Notes under the pieces: model-generated | Told to the model about the DNA's origin: nothing | Database searches by the model: none | What the model saw: the letters and a program-made list of their open reading frames with translations, nothing else | Program-made: the position numbers and the translations under genes | Part shown: piece after piece, positions 9,587 through 18,835 of the stretch | Layout: each line of letters begins with the position of its first letter | Position numbering within the stretch: position 1 is the stretch's first letter | Origin: Mucilaginibacter tundrae | GTDB taxonomy: Bacteria; Bacteroidota; Bacteroidia; Sphingobacteriales; Sphingobacteriaceae | Assembly (NCBI RefSeq): GCF_013408825.1 | Contig: NZ_JACCBZ010000011.1 | Coordinates: forward strand, 62,001-126,000 | DNA: 64,000 nucleotides | Direction of reading: 5' to 3'

Positions 9587-10828
9587 ATGAATATTGCTAT
9601 CTGGATAATTTCGTTTTTAGCTATTGCTGGTGTTATTATAAGGCCATTTAAAATTACTGAAGCAATATATGTGGTAGTTGGAGCCGCCCTGTTATTAATT
9701 TCCCAATTGATTAAGCCAGGCCAAGCATGGGCTGGTGTGGTTAAAGGTTTAGATGTGTACCTGTTTTTGATAGGCATGATGCTACTTGCTGAAACCGCCC
9801 GCGAGGAAAAGCTTTTTGACTGGCTAGCCGCCCACGCAACTGTTATGGCCAAAGGATCGGCTAACCGGCTATTTTTATTAATATACCTGGTAGGCGTGGT
9901 AGTTACTACATTTTTGTCTAACGATGCTGCGGCGGTTGTATTAACCCCCGCAGTGGCGGTTGCTGTTAAAGCTGCTAAAGTTGAAAAGCCGCTACCTTAT
10001 TTGCTTATCTGCGCATTTATAGCCAATGCCGCATCATTTGTGTTGCCTATATCCAACCCGGCCAATTTGGTTATTTACGGTACTCATATGCCGCCGCTGA
10101 TGCATTGGTTGGGTCAATATGGTTTGCCATCGGTTTGCGCCATTGTAGTTACTTACTTTGCGCTGCATTTTACACAACGTAACTGTTTTAAAACAAAATT
10201 GGAGACTAATATCAATATCCCTGAGTTATCGCAAGGCGGCAAAACCGCGTTAATTGGAATAGTAGCCACTGCTATAGTTTTGCTGATAGCATCAGCCTTA
10301 GGCATTCAATTGGGTTTGCCTACAGCGATTACCGGAGTGATAACATCTACTATTGTTATCATCCGCTCAAAAAAGAATCCCCTGGTAGTGTTCAAAGGGG
10401 TATCCTGGGCGGTGCTACCGTTGGTGGCCGGTTTATTTGTAATTGTTGAGGCTTTAAATCAAACAGGCTTAATCCAGCACTTAACGGCCATACTTAATCA
10501 TGGTATATCACAATCAATAACCAACACTGTTTGGATAGGTGCGGGCGCCATTGCCGTAGTGTGTAACCTGATGAATAATTTACCCGCCGGGCTTATTGCT
10601 GGTAATGTAATTAACATTGCGCACGCCCCCGAAATAGTTAAAAGCGCGGTGCTTATTGGGGTTGATCTTGGGCCGAATCTTTCCATCACCGGTTCGCTGG
10701 CTACTATACTTTGGCTGGTCGCTTTAAGGCGCGAGGGCCAAACTATTAGCGCGTGGGCATTTTTAAAATTGGGCAGTATAGTAATGACCCTGGCGCTTAT
10801 TGCAACCCTGGCTTCATTATGGGTTTAA
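9587..10828 (+). CDS. arsB: ArsB-type / SLC13-like ion permease
   Basis: A 413-residue membrane protein of the ion transporter superfamily (ArsB/NhaD/CitM fold) with about ten to twelve helices. Seen: FLIGMMLLAETAREEKLFDWLA near helix 3, the family-typical TFLSNDAAAVVLTPAV re-entrant segment, an NAASFVLPISNPANLVIYG segment, and the mirrored C-terminal half with NLMNNLPAGLIAG and GVDLGPNLSITGSLATILW. These match arsenite efflux permeases well. It is odd that no arsR, arsC or arsA lies nearby, so another anion remains possible. The 3' end overlaps the convergent DUF2165 gene by 12 bp. Confidence 0.8.
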   Translation: MNIAIWIISFLAIAGVIIRPFKITEAIYVVVGAALLLISQLIKPGQAWAGVVKGLDVYLFLIGMMLLAETAREEKLFDWLAAHATVMAKGSANRLFLLIYLVGVVVTTFLSNDAAAVVLTPAVAVAVKAAKVEKPLPYLLICAFIANAASFVLPISNPANLVIYGTHMPPLMHWLGQYGLPSVCAIVVTYFALHFTQRNCFKTKLETNINIPELSQGGKTALIGIVATAIVLLIASALGIQLGLPTAITGVITSTIVIIRSKKNPLVVFKGVSWAVLPLVAGLFVIVEALNQTGLIQHLTAILNHGISQSITNTVWIGAGAIAVVCNLMNNLPAGLIAGNVINIAHAPEIVKSAVLIGVDLGPNLSITGSLATILWLVALRREGQTISAWAFLKLGSIVMTLALIATLASLWV

Positions 10829-11335
10829 TATGATCTCTTCCTCTTTAAAATGAAGTAGGATCAATATCAGCACTAAAAAACTAACAATTCTTTCTGCCGC
10901 GCCTAAGCCGTTCCAAACCTGGCTTTGCCACATGGCAAACCATTCGCCGCCTATTACTTCGAAACCTAAAAACCAAATGGTGATGCCGATAGTAATTCCT
11001 GCTACAGCCCAGTTTTTAGCCGCGTGAAAAGATGCCGCATTTGATTTTAAATTTTCGAAAAGCATCCAGCTGCCTTTTATACAGCAAAATGCCATTACAG
11101 CTTCCACGGCAATTAGTACAATATAGCCGGCATGATATAGGAATGGGTTCCCGATATGCCTATAGTATAGCCTGCTGCCCGGGAAAATGGTATCCATTTT
11201 CATTACATGCTCAACAAAGTTATAGTTGGTAAAGTAATCGGTGGTGTTGCCAAAAACAATCAGTAGCGACATTAAGGCAATGGCAGTAACGGCAATTGTT
11301 TTAGCAATACGAAACAGAAATTGGGTGGAGTACAT
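10817..11335 (-). CDS. DUF2165 family small integral membrane protein
   Basis: About 172 residues with four hydrophobic helices; the conserved pattern NPFLYHAGYIVLIAVEAVMAF...GFEVIGGEWFAMWQSQ WNG identifies the DUF2165 family of predicted small membrane proteins, whose function is unknown. The frame extends upstream to 11383, but the ATG at 11335 (MYSTQFLFRIAK) gives the normal family N-terminus. It converges with and slightly overlaps the ArsB-type gene. Confidence 0.78.
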   Translation of the reverse strand: MYSTQFLFRIAKTIAVTAIALMSLLIVFGNTTDYFTNYNFVEHVMKMDTIFPGSRLYYRHIGNPFLYHAGYIVLIAVEAVMAFCCIKGSWMLFENLKSNAASFHAAKNWAVAGITIGITIWFLGFEVIGGEWFAMWQSQVWNGLGAAERIVSFLVLILILLHFKEEEIILNP

Positions 11336-11568
11336 ATTGTGATGGCTATTTACGAATATGCCAATTGTTTTTACATCCGCCAATAGATGATTTGAGAAAA
11401 ATATATTTTATAGTTATCCAAATATCGCCGAATAATAAAAACGTTAACGAATAATTAAATAAAAAAGTATAGCTGTGATAAAAAATAATAATTTAGCTAT
11501 AGGAAATTAATAATCAGATACTTAACTTAGTTCCGTGCTAATTAAAGTACAACCTAAATCTAATCAAT

Positions 11569-13338
11569 ATGAAAAAAGCCACACTCTTCGTGGTTATTTG
11601 CCTCATCACATTTTTCAAAGCATTTGGGCAAAAACCAGTTATCAGTTATCCTCCAAACAACTTTACATTTACTCAGGGGCAAGAAATTAAATATTTGTAC
11701 CCCAACAATTCTGGAACACAGGCTATAAGTTATACTGTTAGTCCGTTACTCCCGAATGGTTTAAATCTGGATGCCCATTCGGGGATTATTTCAGGCACGC
11801 CTTCGGTGGCTACTGGTACCATTAGTTATACTATAAAAGCAACCAGTGCCCCTGGAGATACCGGAATTGTTTCTATACAAATAACAATTAATCCAGGTGC
11901 GCCGCAGTTTTTGTATAGTGCGCCGGGGAATTTGATAGTAGGGACTACAATAGCACCCTTAAAACCAAGTAATACGTTCGGGCCAGCCGATAGTTACACT
12001 ATTAATCCTGCATTGCCCAGCGGGCTATCATTGGATAAATTCGGAACGATTAGTGGAACACCGCTTGTTGCTACCCCCGCGGCACTTTATACAGTAACGG
12101 CTACGAATGTTACGGGTAGTTCAACTTATGTATTAAGATTCAGCGTACAACCGATGTCTCCGCATATAACTTATCCTCCTTTTGCAACCTTTATAGCTGG
12201 GGTTTGTATCCCCGATCTTGAAAAGGATCCGGTAAAAAAGGCTAATGATGAAACTACATTGGTGTATAACCATCAGCGTATTATACCACTAGTTTTAAGC
12301 CCTACTCCAGTAGCTACCGGTAGTCCTTCACCCATAAACTACTCAGTTTCGCCAGCTCTGCCTGCAGGCCTGATACTAAACGCTTTAACAGGAGATATTT
12401 CGGGTACTCCTACCACGGCCACCCCTGTGGCTAAATATACTGTTACCGCTTCTTACACAAATGATCCGCCAAGCACTGCTGACATTATGATCGCTGTAAT
12501 TACAAATCCGGATATAGTTAGTACCCCTGCAACCATTTCATTTGTAGGCCAGGGCGATATTCAGCAATCACTAACCACCGGTTCAAAAATACCGGCAAGC
12601 ACCGGGATTGGGGTTGTTTACAGGGAGAACTCTAATATTAAATATAAATGGCTGCACCACATCGAGATTGATTTTTCTGTAAATGTGGCCTCTACCGTTG
12701 ATACGATAAAATCAGTTAATGACCCCACAACAAATATGGTTACCAACAAAAGCGCGTTTGGTAATAGTGTTTTGCTCCCGCTTAATTCAGGCGAGGCGTT
12801 TTCATTTAGGGGGTTGGCTTATTTTACTGAACGGGGAGGGCCTAATGGGAATTATCAACGAAATGCAGGTGCAATACCGGTAGGAACTGTCTTGTCCGGC
12901 TTGGATATAGCCGTGCAGGGGTCAAACAGGAATTGGGAATATGACAGTAACGATAAATCTGTAACACTTATACAGGCATCGCAATTAAGCGTGTATACAG
13001 GTATTTTTCACGAATTTATTACGCCTACAGCTGCTAATAGTTATGGCCAAAATGCTTCGGTTACTATAGGGATAGGGTATTCAGGCAGGTTTATTATGGG
13101 CGATGTTGCCCAAACCAGTAACAGCGCGCTAAGGCAAAGTTTATTGGGCACGACACAAACATCCTTTAATGGTTATGAAGTAAAACTAGGCTTGCGTTTT
13201 TATAATATACAGGCCGAAGTTCATTTGCCATTCTTAAGTGGCAAGTCGAGTGTACCGGGTCTATCAGGCGCGCAGCCTTATACATTTATCGGATTTACCG
13301 GTGGTTTCCCGATCGATCTGACCAGCAAATCTAATTAA
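11569..13338 (+). CDS. Secreted protein with putative-Ig (He_PIG) repeats
   Basis: A 589-residue secreted or surface protein. Seen: a clear signal peptide (MKKATLFVVICLITFFKAFG), then at least three He_PIG-type Ig modules (about 25-110, 115-190, 195-310) each carrying the hallmark PxLPxGLxLdxxTGxISGTP; for example LLPNGLNLDAHSGIISGTP and ALPAGLILNALTGDISGTP. The C-terminal 280 residues are of a different kind, rich in beta-strand, with Gly/aromatic alternation and a final YTFIGFTGGFPIDL, possibly an outer-membrane or adhesive domain; I do not recognise it. It precedes a patatin-like gene by 34 bp on the same strand, suggesting co-expression. Role unknown. Confidence 0.75.
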   Translation: MKKATLFVVICLITFFKAFGQKPVISYPPNNFTFTQGQEIKYLYPNNSGTQAISYTVSPLLPNGLNLDAHSGIISGTPSVATGTISYTIKATSAPGDTGIVSIQITINPGAPQFLYSAPGNLIVGTTIAPLKPSNTFGPADSYTINPALPSGLSLDKFGTISGTPLVATPAALYTVTATNVTGSSTYVLRFSVQPMSPHITYPPFATFIAGVCIPDLEKDPVKKANDETTLVYNHQRIIPLVLSPTPVATGSPSPINYSVSPALPAGLILNALTGDISGTPTTATPVAKYTVTASYTNDPPSTADIMIAVITNPDIVSTPATISFVGQGDIQQSLTTGSKIPASTGIGVVYRENSNIKYKWLHHIEIDFSVNVASTVDTIKSVNDPTTNMVTNKSAFGNSVLLPLNSGEAFSFRGLAYFTERGGPNGNYQRNAGAIPVGTVLSGLDIAVQGSNRNWEYDSNDKSVTLIQASQLSVYTGIFHEFITPTAANSYGQNASVTIGIGYSGRFIMGDVAQTSNSALRQSLLGTTQTSFNGYEVKLGLRFYNIQAEVHLPFLSGKSSVPGLSGAQPYTFIGFTGGFPIDLTSKSN

Positions 13339-13372
13339 ACCGATTAACTAACCTGTTTAAAATCACAATATA

Positions 13373-15235
13373 ATGATTGATAACCCAATACTTGATAAAC
13401 CCTTTGATAATATAGCGATAGCTTTCTCAGGGGGAGGGTTTCGCGCGGCAGCATTCGCGCTTGGAACTTTATGTTACCTGGACAGAATTGGTTTAACCAA
13501 CCAGATCAATTATGTATCGTCAGCATCCGGCGGCACCATAACTAATTTGTTATACACGTCCAGCCTTAAACAGGATATACCATTTAATACGTTTTATAAA
13601 AATGCATTGGCTGCACTAGATGGTGAGCAACTGCTTACTGCAGTATTGACGCTTTTAAATGATGATAAACAATGGCCAGAACCTGGCAGCGAAAAGGAGC
13701 GAAACCTGATAAACTCTTTCGCCAGGGTATATGACAGCAATCTGTTTTTTAACGGGCAAACTTTATCGGTATTTTGGAATGATAACAGAAAAGGACTGGA
13801 AATTTGTGCCAATACTACTGAATTTTACAGAGGGTTGAGCTTTCGTTTTCAAACAGATGGTATCGATAGTTCAAAAGAGCTTACCGGGAATTTTTACCTG
13901 CATTTTGATGTTACCGGTCATGTAGAGACTTTAAAGAAAATTAAATTGGCAGATATATTGGCCTCTTCGTCTTGCTTTCCGGCGGGGTTTGAACCTATAT
14001 GCTATCCTTGTGATTTTAGCCATACTGATTTAAGTATTGATGAACTTAGGCAAGGTATGCTGTATACAGGGTATGACGAGATACAGCATCCGTTAAGTTT
14101 TGTCCCTCCGCCTCACGAGCATGATCCTAAACAGCAAAATTATATTGATTCATTTGGTTTTATGGATGGCGGCATAACAGATAACCAGGGTTTGGCCAGC
14201 CTAATGCTGGCTGATAATAAAAGAAGGAATTCTACCAATGGCAGTCCGTTTGATTTAATGATTATAACCGATGTGGCCAGCTATTTTATGGATAGCTATA
14301 TAGCACCGGAGATAAAGCCACCTGTGGGCTGGCGCGGAAAGACGATAAATTATTTTGAAAAAACAGTAAAAAAAATAGCCGCGGTGCCGACAACTATTCT
14401 ATGGGTTAGTTTGCTGGCTGTAATTGCTTGTATAGTAATCGGTTTTATATCGCCTTGTGTTATTAAAACAATCATCTGCAGTGTTTTAACCGGGCTGTTT
14501 AGTGCGGTGTTTATTCTTTCATTATTGATCAAAACCACTAATCCCACAAAAGAAATAATAAACAATATTAAAGGATTTGACCTTGAACAGGAGCTGATAA
14601 GAGCAGCCAAGTTGAAAAATATCTTCTCGGCCCCAATCATCAGTAAGTTGACACAGTTTTTAAGCCAAACCAAGCTGAATATTTTTGAACAGATGCTAAA
14701 AGCAAGGATCAGCTCGATGTTAAGCATGGTTATGGACGTGAATTTAAAACAGGTACGCAGACTGATCTACCAAGCGTTTTATGCTAATACGAATTATGAG
14801 AACAGGAGGATGCCGAACTTTATTTATGAGCTGAGTTTACATAATTCAAACAGCAGAAATAATAGGATAAATGATCCTGCAAGATTGACATGGACTGCAA
14901 CTGGTGCTGATAAAACTCTTTTATTAGGAAATTTACAATTGATAGAACCTATTGCGGAAAACGCAAGATTAATGGGTACAACCCTTTGGTTTGAAGATGG
15001 AGCTGCGGGAAAGCAGCTAATGAAGGATGTTATCGCAACTGGCCAGTTTACCACCTGCATGAATTTGATTGAGTACATCATTTCGCTGCAACGCAAAAAT
15101 GTTCAACTCAGTCCAGAAAATACCCAAATGATGAATAACCTGTTAGTGCAATTGGTGAATGACATAAACGAATTTAAAAAAGACCCTTATTGTATGTATA
15201 ATGGAAAGATACCTGCTGTTGTTTTTAAGTATTAA
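13373..15235 (+). CDS. Patatin-like phospholipase with internal membrane segment
   Basis: A 620-residue patatin-domain protein, predicted lipid acyl hydrolase with a Ser-Asp dyad. Seen: oxyanion loop GGGFR (20-24), nucleophile elbow SSASGG (Ser52), and the aspartate motif DGGITDN (Asp265). The elbow begins with Ser rather than Gly, as in several bacterial patatins. After the catalytic domain come two adjacent hydrophobic helices (about 339-388), then a 230-residue C-terminal region of unknown type. The membrane insertion distinguishes it from soluble patatins. Its upstream neighbour is a secreted Ig-like protein, likely in the same transcript. Physiological substrate is unknown. Confidence 0.85.
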   Translation: MIDNPILDKPFDNIAIAFSGGGFRAAAFALGTLCYLDRIGLTNQINYVSSASGGTITNLLYTSSLKQDIPFNTFYKNALAALDGEQLLTAVLTLLNDDKQWPEPGSEKERNLINSFARVYDSNLFFNGQTLSVFWNDNRKGLEICANTTEFYRGLSFRFQTDGIDSSKELTGNFYLHFDVTGHVETLKKIKLADILASSSCFPAGFEPICYPCDFSHTDLSIDELRQGMLYTGYDEIQHPLSFVPPPHEHDPKQQNYIDSFGFMDGGITDNQGLASLMLADNKRRNSTNGSPFDLMIITDVASYFMDSYIAPEIKPPVGWRGKTINYFEKTVKKIAAVPTTILWVSLLAVIACIVIGFISPCVIKTIICSVLTGLFSAVFILSLLIKTTNPTKEIINNIKGFDLEQELIRAAKLKNIFSAPIISKLTQFLSQTKLNIFEQMLKARISSMLSMVMDVNLKQVRRLIYQAFYANTNYENRRMPNFIYELSLHNSNSRNNRINDPARLTWTATGADKTLLLGNLQLIEPIAENARLMGTTLWFEDGAAGKQLMKDVIATGQFTTCMNLIEYIISLQRKNVQLSPENTQMMNNLLVQLVNDINEFKKDPYCMYNGKIPAVVFKY

Positions 15236-15291
15236 AAAACGGGATAGTGATTTTTCCGTCTGATTTTTTGATACAATGCATCATAAAAAAG

Positions 15292-15321
15292 AAGGGTTAT
15301 CGTTTACAAACGATAACCCTT
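15292..15321 (-). terminator. Terminator after luciferase-like monooxygenase gene
   Basis: A perfect 14-bp inverted repeat (AAGGGTTATCGTTT / AAACGATAACCCTT) followed on the minus strand by CTTTTTT. It sits 28 bp beyond the stop codon of the minus-strand oxidoreductase and 57 bp beyond the convergent patatin gene. Confidence 0.85.
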
Positions 15322-15348
15322 TCAAAAAAACAATCAATCATTAAAAAA

Positions 15349-16353
15349 TCAGACTTTCGCAAAAGTGCTTTTATGCACGGCCTCCGCGAATAGTTTGTAA
15401 GATCTTAAGCGCGCCTGGTGATCGAAAATATGCGAGGTTGCCATTATTTCATCAATGCCGGTTTCATCTGCAAATTGCTGTAATTCACGGGTTATTTTTT
15501 CCGGACCGCCTATAAAAGCGTAGGCTAACATACCCATAATGTGATCTTTTTCAATTCCGTTCCAAATCGTACTCATATCTTTTACAGGCGGTTGCAATAA
15601 ACGGCGCTTGCCGGTGATCACACCCATGAAAAATTGTTTAACCGAGGTAGACAGATATTCCGCTTCCTCATCTGTATCAGCAGCTACCACATTTACACAA
15701 GCCATTACATAAGGCTTTTGCAGGTATTGCGATGGCTTAAAGTTGTTACGGTATATTGCTATCGCTTCCCTAAAATAGGTTGGCGCGAAGTGACTTGCGA
15801 AAGCGTAAGGTAAGCCCATGGCGGCGGCAAGATGCGCGCTATCAGTACTGGAACCTAGGATCCAGATCGGGATATCCAAACCTTCGCCCGGTATCGAGCG
15901 GACGGCTGCGTCCTGGTTATCGGCAGAGAAAAATTTAAGTAAACTTTTAACATCATGCGGGAAATAATGTGGCGCATTCATGTTTTCGCCACGAATGGCT
16001 TTGGCGGTAACCTGGTCGGTGCCGGGCGCGCGGCCTAGGCCTAAATCAATACGATTAGGGTATAAGGTAGCCAATGTTCCAAACTGTTCGGCAATAACTA
16101 AAGGAGCGTGATTAGGCAGCATAATACCGCCTGATCCGACACGAATTTTTTTAGTGTTACCGGCGATGTAACTAATTAATACCGATGTTGCCGAGCTGGC
16201 AACATTCATCATGTTATGATGTTCGGCAAACCAGTAGCGGGAATAGCCCAGCTCTTCGGCTTGCCTGGCAATTTCAAGGCTTCTATGATAGGTATCTGCT
16301 ATGGAGTGCCCTTCGACTACCGTAGCGAGATCAAGTACTGAATAATTAAGCAT
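15349..16353 (-). CDS. LLM class flavin-dependent oxidoreductase
   Basis: A 334-residue protein of the bacterial luciferase-like (F420/FMN-dependent) monooxygenase family, YhbW-type subgroup. Seen: N-terminal [23 protein letters not shown], the cofactor-proximal [42 protein letters not shown] segment (given here as a region, about 72-115), and [24 protein letters not shown]. Length is typical. It probably uses reduced FMN and oxygen on an unknown small substrate in the cytoplasm. Single gene with its own terminator. Confidence 0.9.
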   Translation of the reverse strand: MLNYSVLDLATVVEGHSIADTYHRSLEIARQAEELGYSRYWFAEHHNMMNVASSATSVLISYIAGNTKKIRVGSGGIMLPNHAPLVIAEQFGTLATLYPNRIDLGLGRAPGTDQVTAKAIRGENMNAPHYFPHDVKSLLKFFSADNQDAAVRSIPGEGLDIPIWILGSSTDSAHLAAAMGLPYAFASHFAPTYFREAIAIYRNNFKPSQYLQKPYVMACVNVVAADTDEEAEYLSTSVKQFFMGVITGKRRLLQPPVKDMSTIWNGIEKDHIMGMLAYAFIGGPEKITRELQQFADETGIDEIMATSHIFDHQARLRSYKLFAEAVHKSTFAKV

Positions 16354-16463
16354 GAATAAATTTAAGGCTAATCCTTAATTATTATGCAATGCTTTAAAGC
16401 GATATGACGGTAAAATGATAGGGGAAAGGCGGAATGACAATTGCGTTAAAATTGACCGTGTTG

Positions 16464-16763
16464 TTACTCCGGCATAATATTAAGCGCCTGGTAAACCTCA
16501 GCATAAAGTAAACCGCTTCCGCCACCGTAATGTATGGCAATAGGTGTGCCTATAAATGATTCTTTTATTATCAATGTTTCGTTATTATCAATACCGCCAC
16601 CAATTAATACGAGGTCAAATTTTTGATCGCTGCCAAATGCCAATGCTTCGGTTAAGCTGCTGGCTCCGGTGGCTTGCCAGCCTGGTTTGTTATTTAACAG
16701 GCGTAAAATAACCGGTAGTATCTCAGTATTTGTTCCTATAGCTAATATGTTGATCGGTTCCAT
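16464..16763 (-). CDS. Small degenerate receiver-like protein
   Basis: A 99-residue protein whose pattern (INILAIGTN at the start, then helix, then FDLVLIGGGIDNNE, then GTPIAIHYGGG) resembles the first four beta-alpha units of a response-regulator receiver. The position of the phospho-acceptor Asp is occupied by Gly in LVLIGGG, and the acidic pair after strand 1 is missing, so it should not be phosphorylated in the standard way. It lies 16 bp downstream of an AraC-family gene on the same strand and is probably co-transcribed. Assignment is by pattern only. Confidence 0.55.
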   Translation of the reverse strand: MEPINILAIGTNTEILPVILRLLNNKPGWQATGASSLTEALAFGSDQKFDLVLIGGGIDNNETLIIKESFIGTPIAIHYGGGSGLLYAEVYQALNIMPE

Positions 16764-16779
16764 TAAGCTAAGCTACAAA

Positions 16780-17688
16780 TTAAGCCCGGAATGTTGCAGG
16801 AGTGAAGGACGTTTGTTTTTTGAAGAAGTTTGAAAAGTGCGAAAGATCATCAAAACCCAAAGTGTACGAGATCTCGGCAATGTTCCAGTTGGTTTGTTTA
16901 AGCAGGATCTTGGCTTCCTGTATTACCCGGTTGCTGATGATTTGCGTAGTGGTATGGCCGGTAACTTCTTTTAATACTTTATTCAGGTGGTTTACGTGAA
17001 CCGCTAATCTGTCAGCATAATCCTTTGCGGTACGCAGATTTAGCCGCTGGTTCATTGATTCTAATGGGAATTGCCTTTCCAATAACTCAATAAATAAAGA
17101 AGAGATCCTCTCCGAAGCATTTTGCGCGGTGCTGATAGCCTGCATTGGTTGCAACTTTTGCCCGTAATGGATCAGTTCCAAAACCAAATTGCGCAGCAGG
17201 TCATATTTAAATTTATAATCAGCGCCTAACTCCCTTTGCATTTTGCGAAAAATATATTCGATCTCTTTTGATTCCTCCGCGTCCAACTGAAAAACGGGCA
17301 CTTGTCCCGGTTGAAAGATAGGCAAGTCATCCAAACTAACGCCAGCTTTATGCGGGGTCAAAAAATCCGCAGTAAAAATGCAGAACATCCCTGTTTGGTC
17401 GCTATCTGCAGGCACCCAGTTATAAGGGATTTTTGGTGTGGCGAACAGTAGTGCGTTTTCACTGATGTCGATCACTTTGTCAGCATATTCTGCTTTGCTT
17501 TTGCCGCGGATCCAGCTGATCTTATAATATTCCCTTCGGCTGTAAGGCATTATCCTTGTGCCGGTTTTTTTATCAAATAGCTTTTCCGCTTCAAATACAT
17601 TAAAATGTCCAATCTCCTTCGCGATACCGCCGGGGAGCGGGGCCGCGTTCCTTTTATAAAAGTCGTTGAGTGAAGTATTGGTGATCAT
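16780..17688 (-). CDS. AraC family transcriptional regulator
   Basis: A 302-residue regulator with an N-terminal cupin-like sensing region (about 30-190) and a C-terminal double helix-turn-helix AraC domain (about 200-302) including NHLNKVLKEVTGHTTTQ and the second HTH NIAEISYTLGFDDLSHFSNFFKK. It probably controls the SDR gene just upstream on the same strand (86 bp away) and itself, which is common for AraC/SDR pairs in this phylum; this is inference. The ligand is unknown. Confidence 0.9.
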   Translation of the reverse strand: MITNTSLNDFYKRNAAPLPGGIAKEIGHFNVFEAEKLFDKKTGTRIMPYSRREYYKISWIRGKSKAEYADKVIDISENALLFATPKIPYNWVPADSDQTGMFCIFTADFLTPHKAGVSLDDLPIFQPGQVPVFQLDAEESKEIEYIFRKMQRELGADYKFKYDLLRNLVLELIHYGQKLQPMQAISTAQNASERISSLFIELLERQFPLESMNQRLNLRTAKDYADRLAVHVNHLNKVLKEVTGHTTTQIISNRVIQEAKILLKQTNWNIAEISYTLGFDDLSHFSNFFKKQTSFTPATFRA

Positions 17689-17726
17689 TAGTATTTGTAA
17701 TATTCAAAGTTAGGCATTTGGTAAGG

Positions 17727-17767
17727 ACACAAACAAACGAGGCTCGATTAGCCCCGTTTGTTTGTGT
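17727..17767 (-). terminator. Hairpin after SDR gene
   Basis: A 13-bp arm (ACACAAACAAACG / CGTTTGTTTGTGT), one A/C mismatch and a further 4-bp GGCT/AGCC stem around a 5-nt loop. It starts 7 bp beyond the SDR stop codon. The T-rich 3' arm is inside the stem, and no long U tract follows, so termination may be partial. Confidence 0.6.
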
Positions 17768-17774
17768 TTATAGA

Positions 17775-18539
17775 TTAGAGTGCCATACCGCCGGCAACTT
17801 CTATGCGTTGCCCGTTAACCCAGCGGGCATCCTCGGTACAAAGAAAGGCTACAACACCACCAACGTCTTCTGCAACGCCCGGCCTGCCTAAAGCAGTTAC
17901 GCTGCTGATGAATTTCTGCAATTCTTCGCTGTTTCTCAGGTGAGCCCCGCCGAAGTCAGTCATGATAGCACCTGGCGCAATCACATTTGCGCGGATTCCG
18001 CGAGCGCCTAATTCTTTAGCCAAATAGCGGGTAAATACTTCGATAGCGCCTTTCATGGAAGCATAAGCTGATGAAGCGGGCACCGTAACACGGGTTAAGC
18101 CGGAAGATACATTCACAATGCCGCCGTCATCATTCATAAGCGTTACCATTTTTTGGGTGAGGAAATAAACACCTTTATAGTGGATGTTTAACATCTGATC
18201 AAATAGCTCTTCGGTCACATCAGCAAAGGGAGAGTAGCCGCCAACGCCGCCATTATTTACTAAATAATCAAAGTGGGTAGTGCCGAAAGTATTTTGCAAT
18301 ACATCCTGTAACTGAGTGGAAAAAGTGGCAAAGCTTTTTAAGTCGCCGACATTCAATTGAAGTGCCGCGGCTTTTTGTCCGGCTTGTTGTACCTGTGCTA
18401 CTACTGCTTGCGCATCATCTGCCTGGCTGTTGTAGGTGATGATCACATCAAGGCCTTTTTCGGCAAGGCGAAGGACCATGTCTTTGCCCAATCCGCGGCT
18501 TCCGCCGGTTACCAGGGCTATTTTATTTTTGTTTTCCAT
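17775..18539 (-). CDS. SDR family NAD(P)-dependent oxidoreductase
   Basis: A 254-residue classical short-chain dehydrogenase/reductase. Seen: nucleotide-binding TGGSRGLG near the N-terminus, NNGGVGG strand-4 motif (NNAG variant), the catalytic Ser in GIVNVSSGL, the YASMK catalytic Tyr/Lys, and the C-terminal GEDVGGVVAFLCTEDARWVNGQRIEVAGG found in 3-oxoacyl-reductase-like SDRs. The substrate is not determined. It is upstream of an AraC regulator on the same strand, separated by a hairpin. Confidence 0.92.
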   Translation of the reverse strand: MENKNKIALVTGGSRGLGKDMVLRLAEKGLDVIITYNSQADDAQAVVAQVQQAGQKAAALQLNVGDLKSFATFSTQLQDVLQNTFGTTHFDYLVNNGGVGGYSPFADVTEELFDQMLNIHYKGVYFLTQKMVTLMNDDGGIVNVSSGLTRVTVPASSAYASMKGAIEVFTRYLAKELGARGIRANVIAPGAIMTDFGGAHLRNSEELQKFISSVTALGRPGVAEDVGGVVAFLCTEDARWVNGQRIEVAGGMAL

Positions 18540-18656
18540 CTTGTATTAAAATTATAATACAAAGGTGGGGGTTAATTGAATTGTTTGTTTGAAGGATTCA
18601 ATCGATTATTTGCGAAATTCAAATAATTTAGTGTATGGAGTAAATATGCTAAAATA

Positions 18657-18777
18657 AATTAGAAGTAATGGATGTAACCATGAGCGTAGTCGAAGGGTAA
18701 GCGCAGAGGCCTGCCCGCATACTTCGACTACGCTCAGCATGACGCCTTTAGTTGTGGTAACCACCTCAATTCTAATG
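18657..18777. repeat. MITE/REP-like inverted repeat
   Basis: The core is a perfect 15-bp inverted repeat, TGAGCGTAGTCGAAG (18681-18695) and its complement (18722-18736), with a 26-nt loop. Outside it, weaker arms continue (ATTAGAA...GTAACCA on the left, TGGTAACCACCTCAATTCTAAT on the right read in pieces), giving an element of about 120 bp. Its shape and intergenic position fit a small non-autonomous mobile repeat. Only one copy is seen in this window. Confidence 0.6.
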
Positions 18778-18785
18778 AATAAAAA

Positions 18786-18807
18786 AGCCCTGCATAATTG
18801 CAGGGCT
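18786..18807 (-). terminator. Terminator after efp
   Basis: A perfect 9-bp stem (AGCCCTGCA / TGCAGGGCT) with a TAAT loop, followed on the minus strand by a run of T. It lies 28 bp beyond the efp stop codon. Confidence 0.85.
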
Positions 18808-18835
18808 CTATATTAATCGAATTATTATTTAATAT

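Noticed and set aside
9583..9852. Minus-strand open frame opposite the start of the ArsB-type gene
   Set aside because: Low-complexity product antisense to a clear membrane protein gene.
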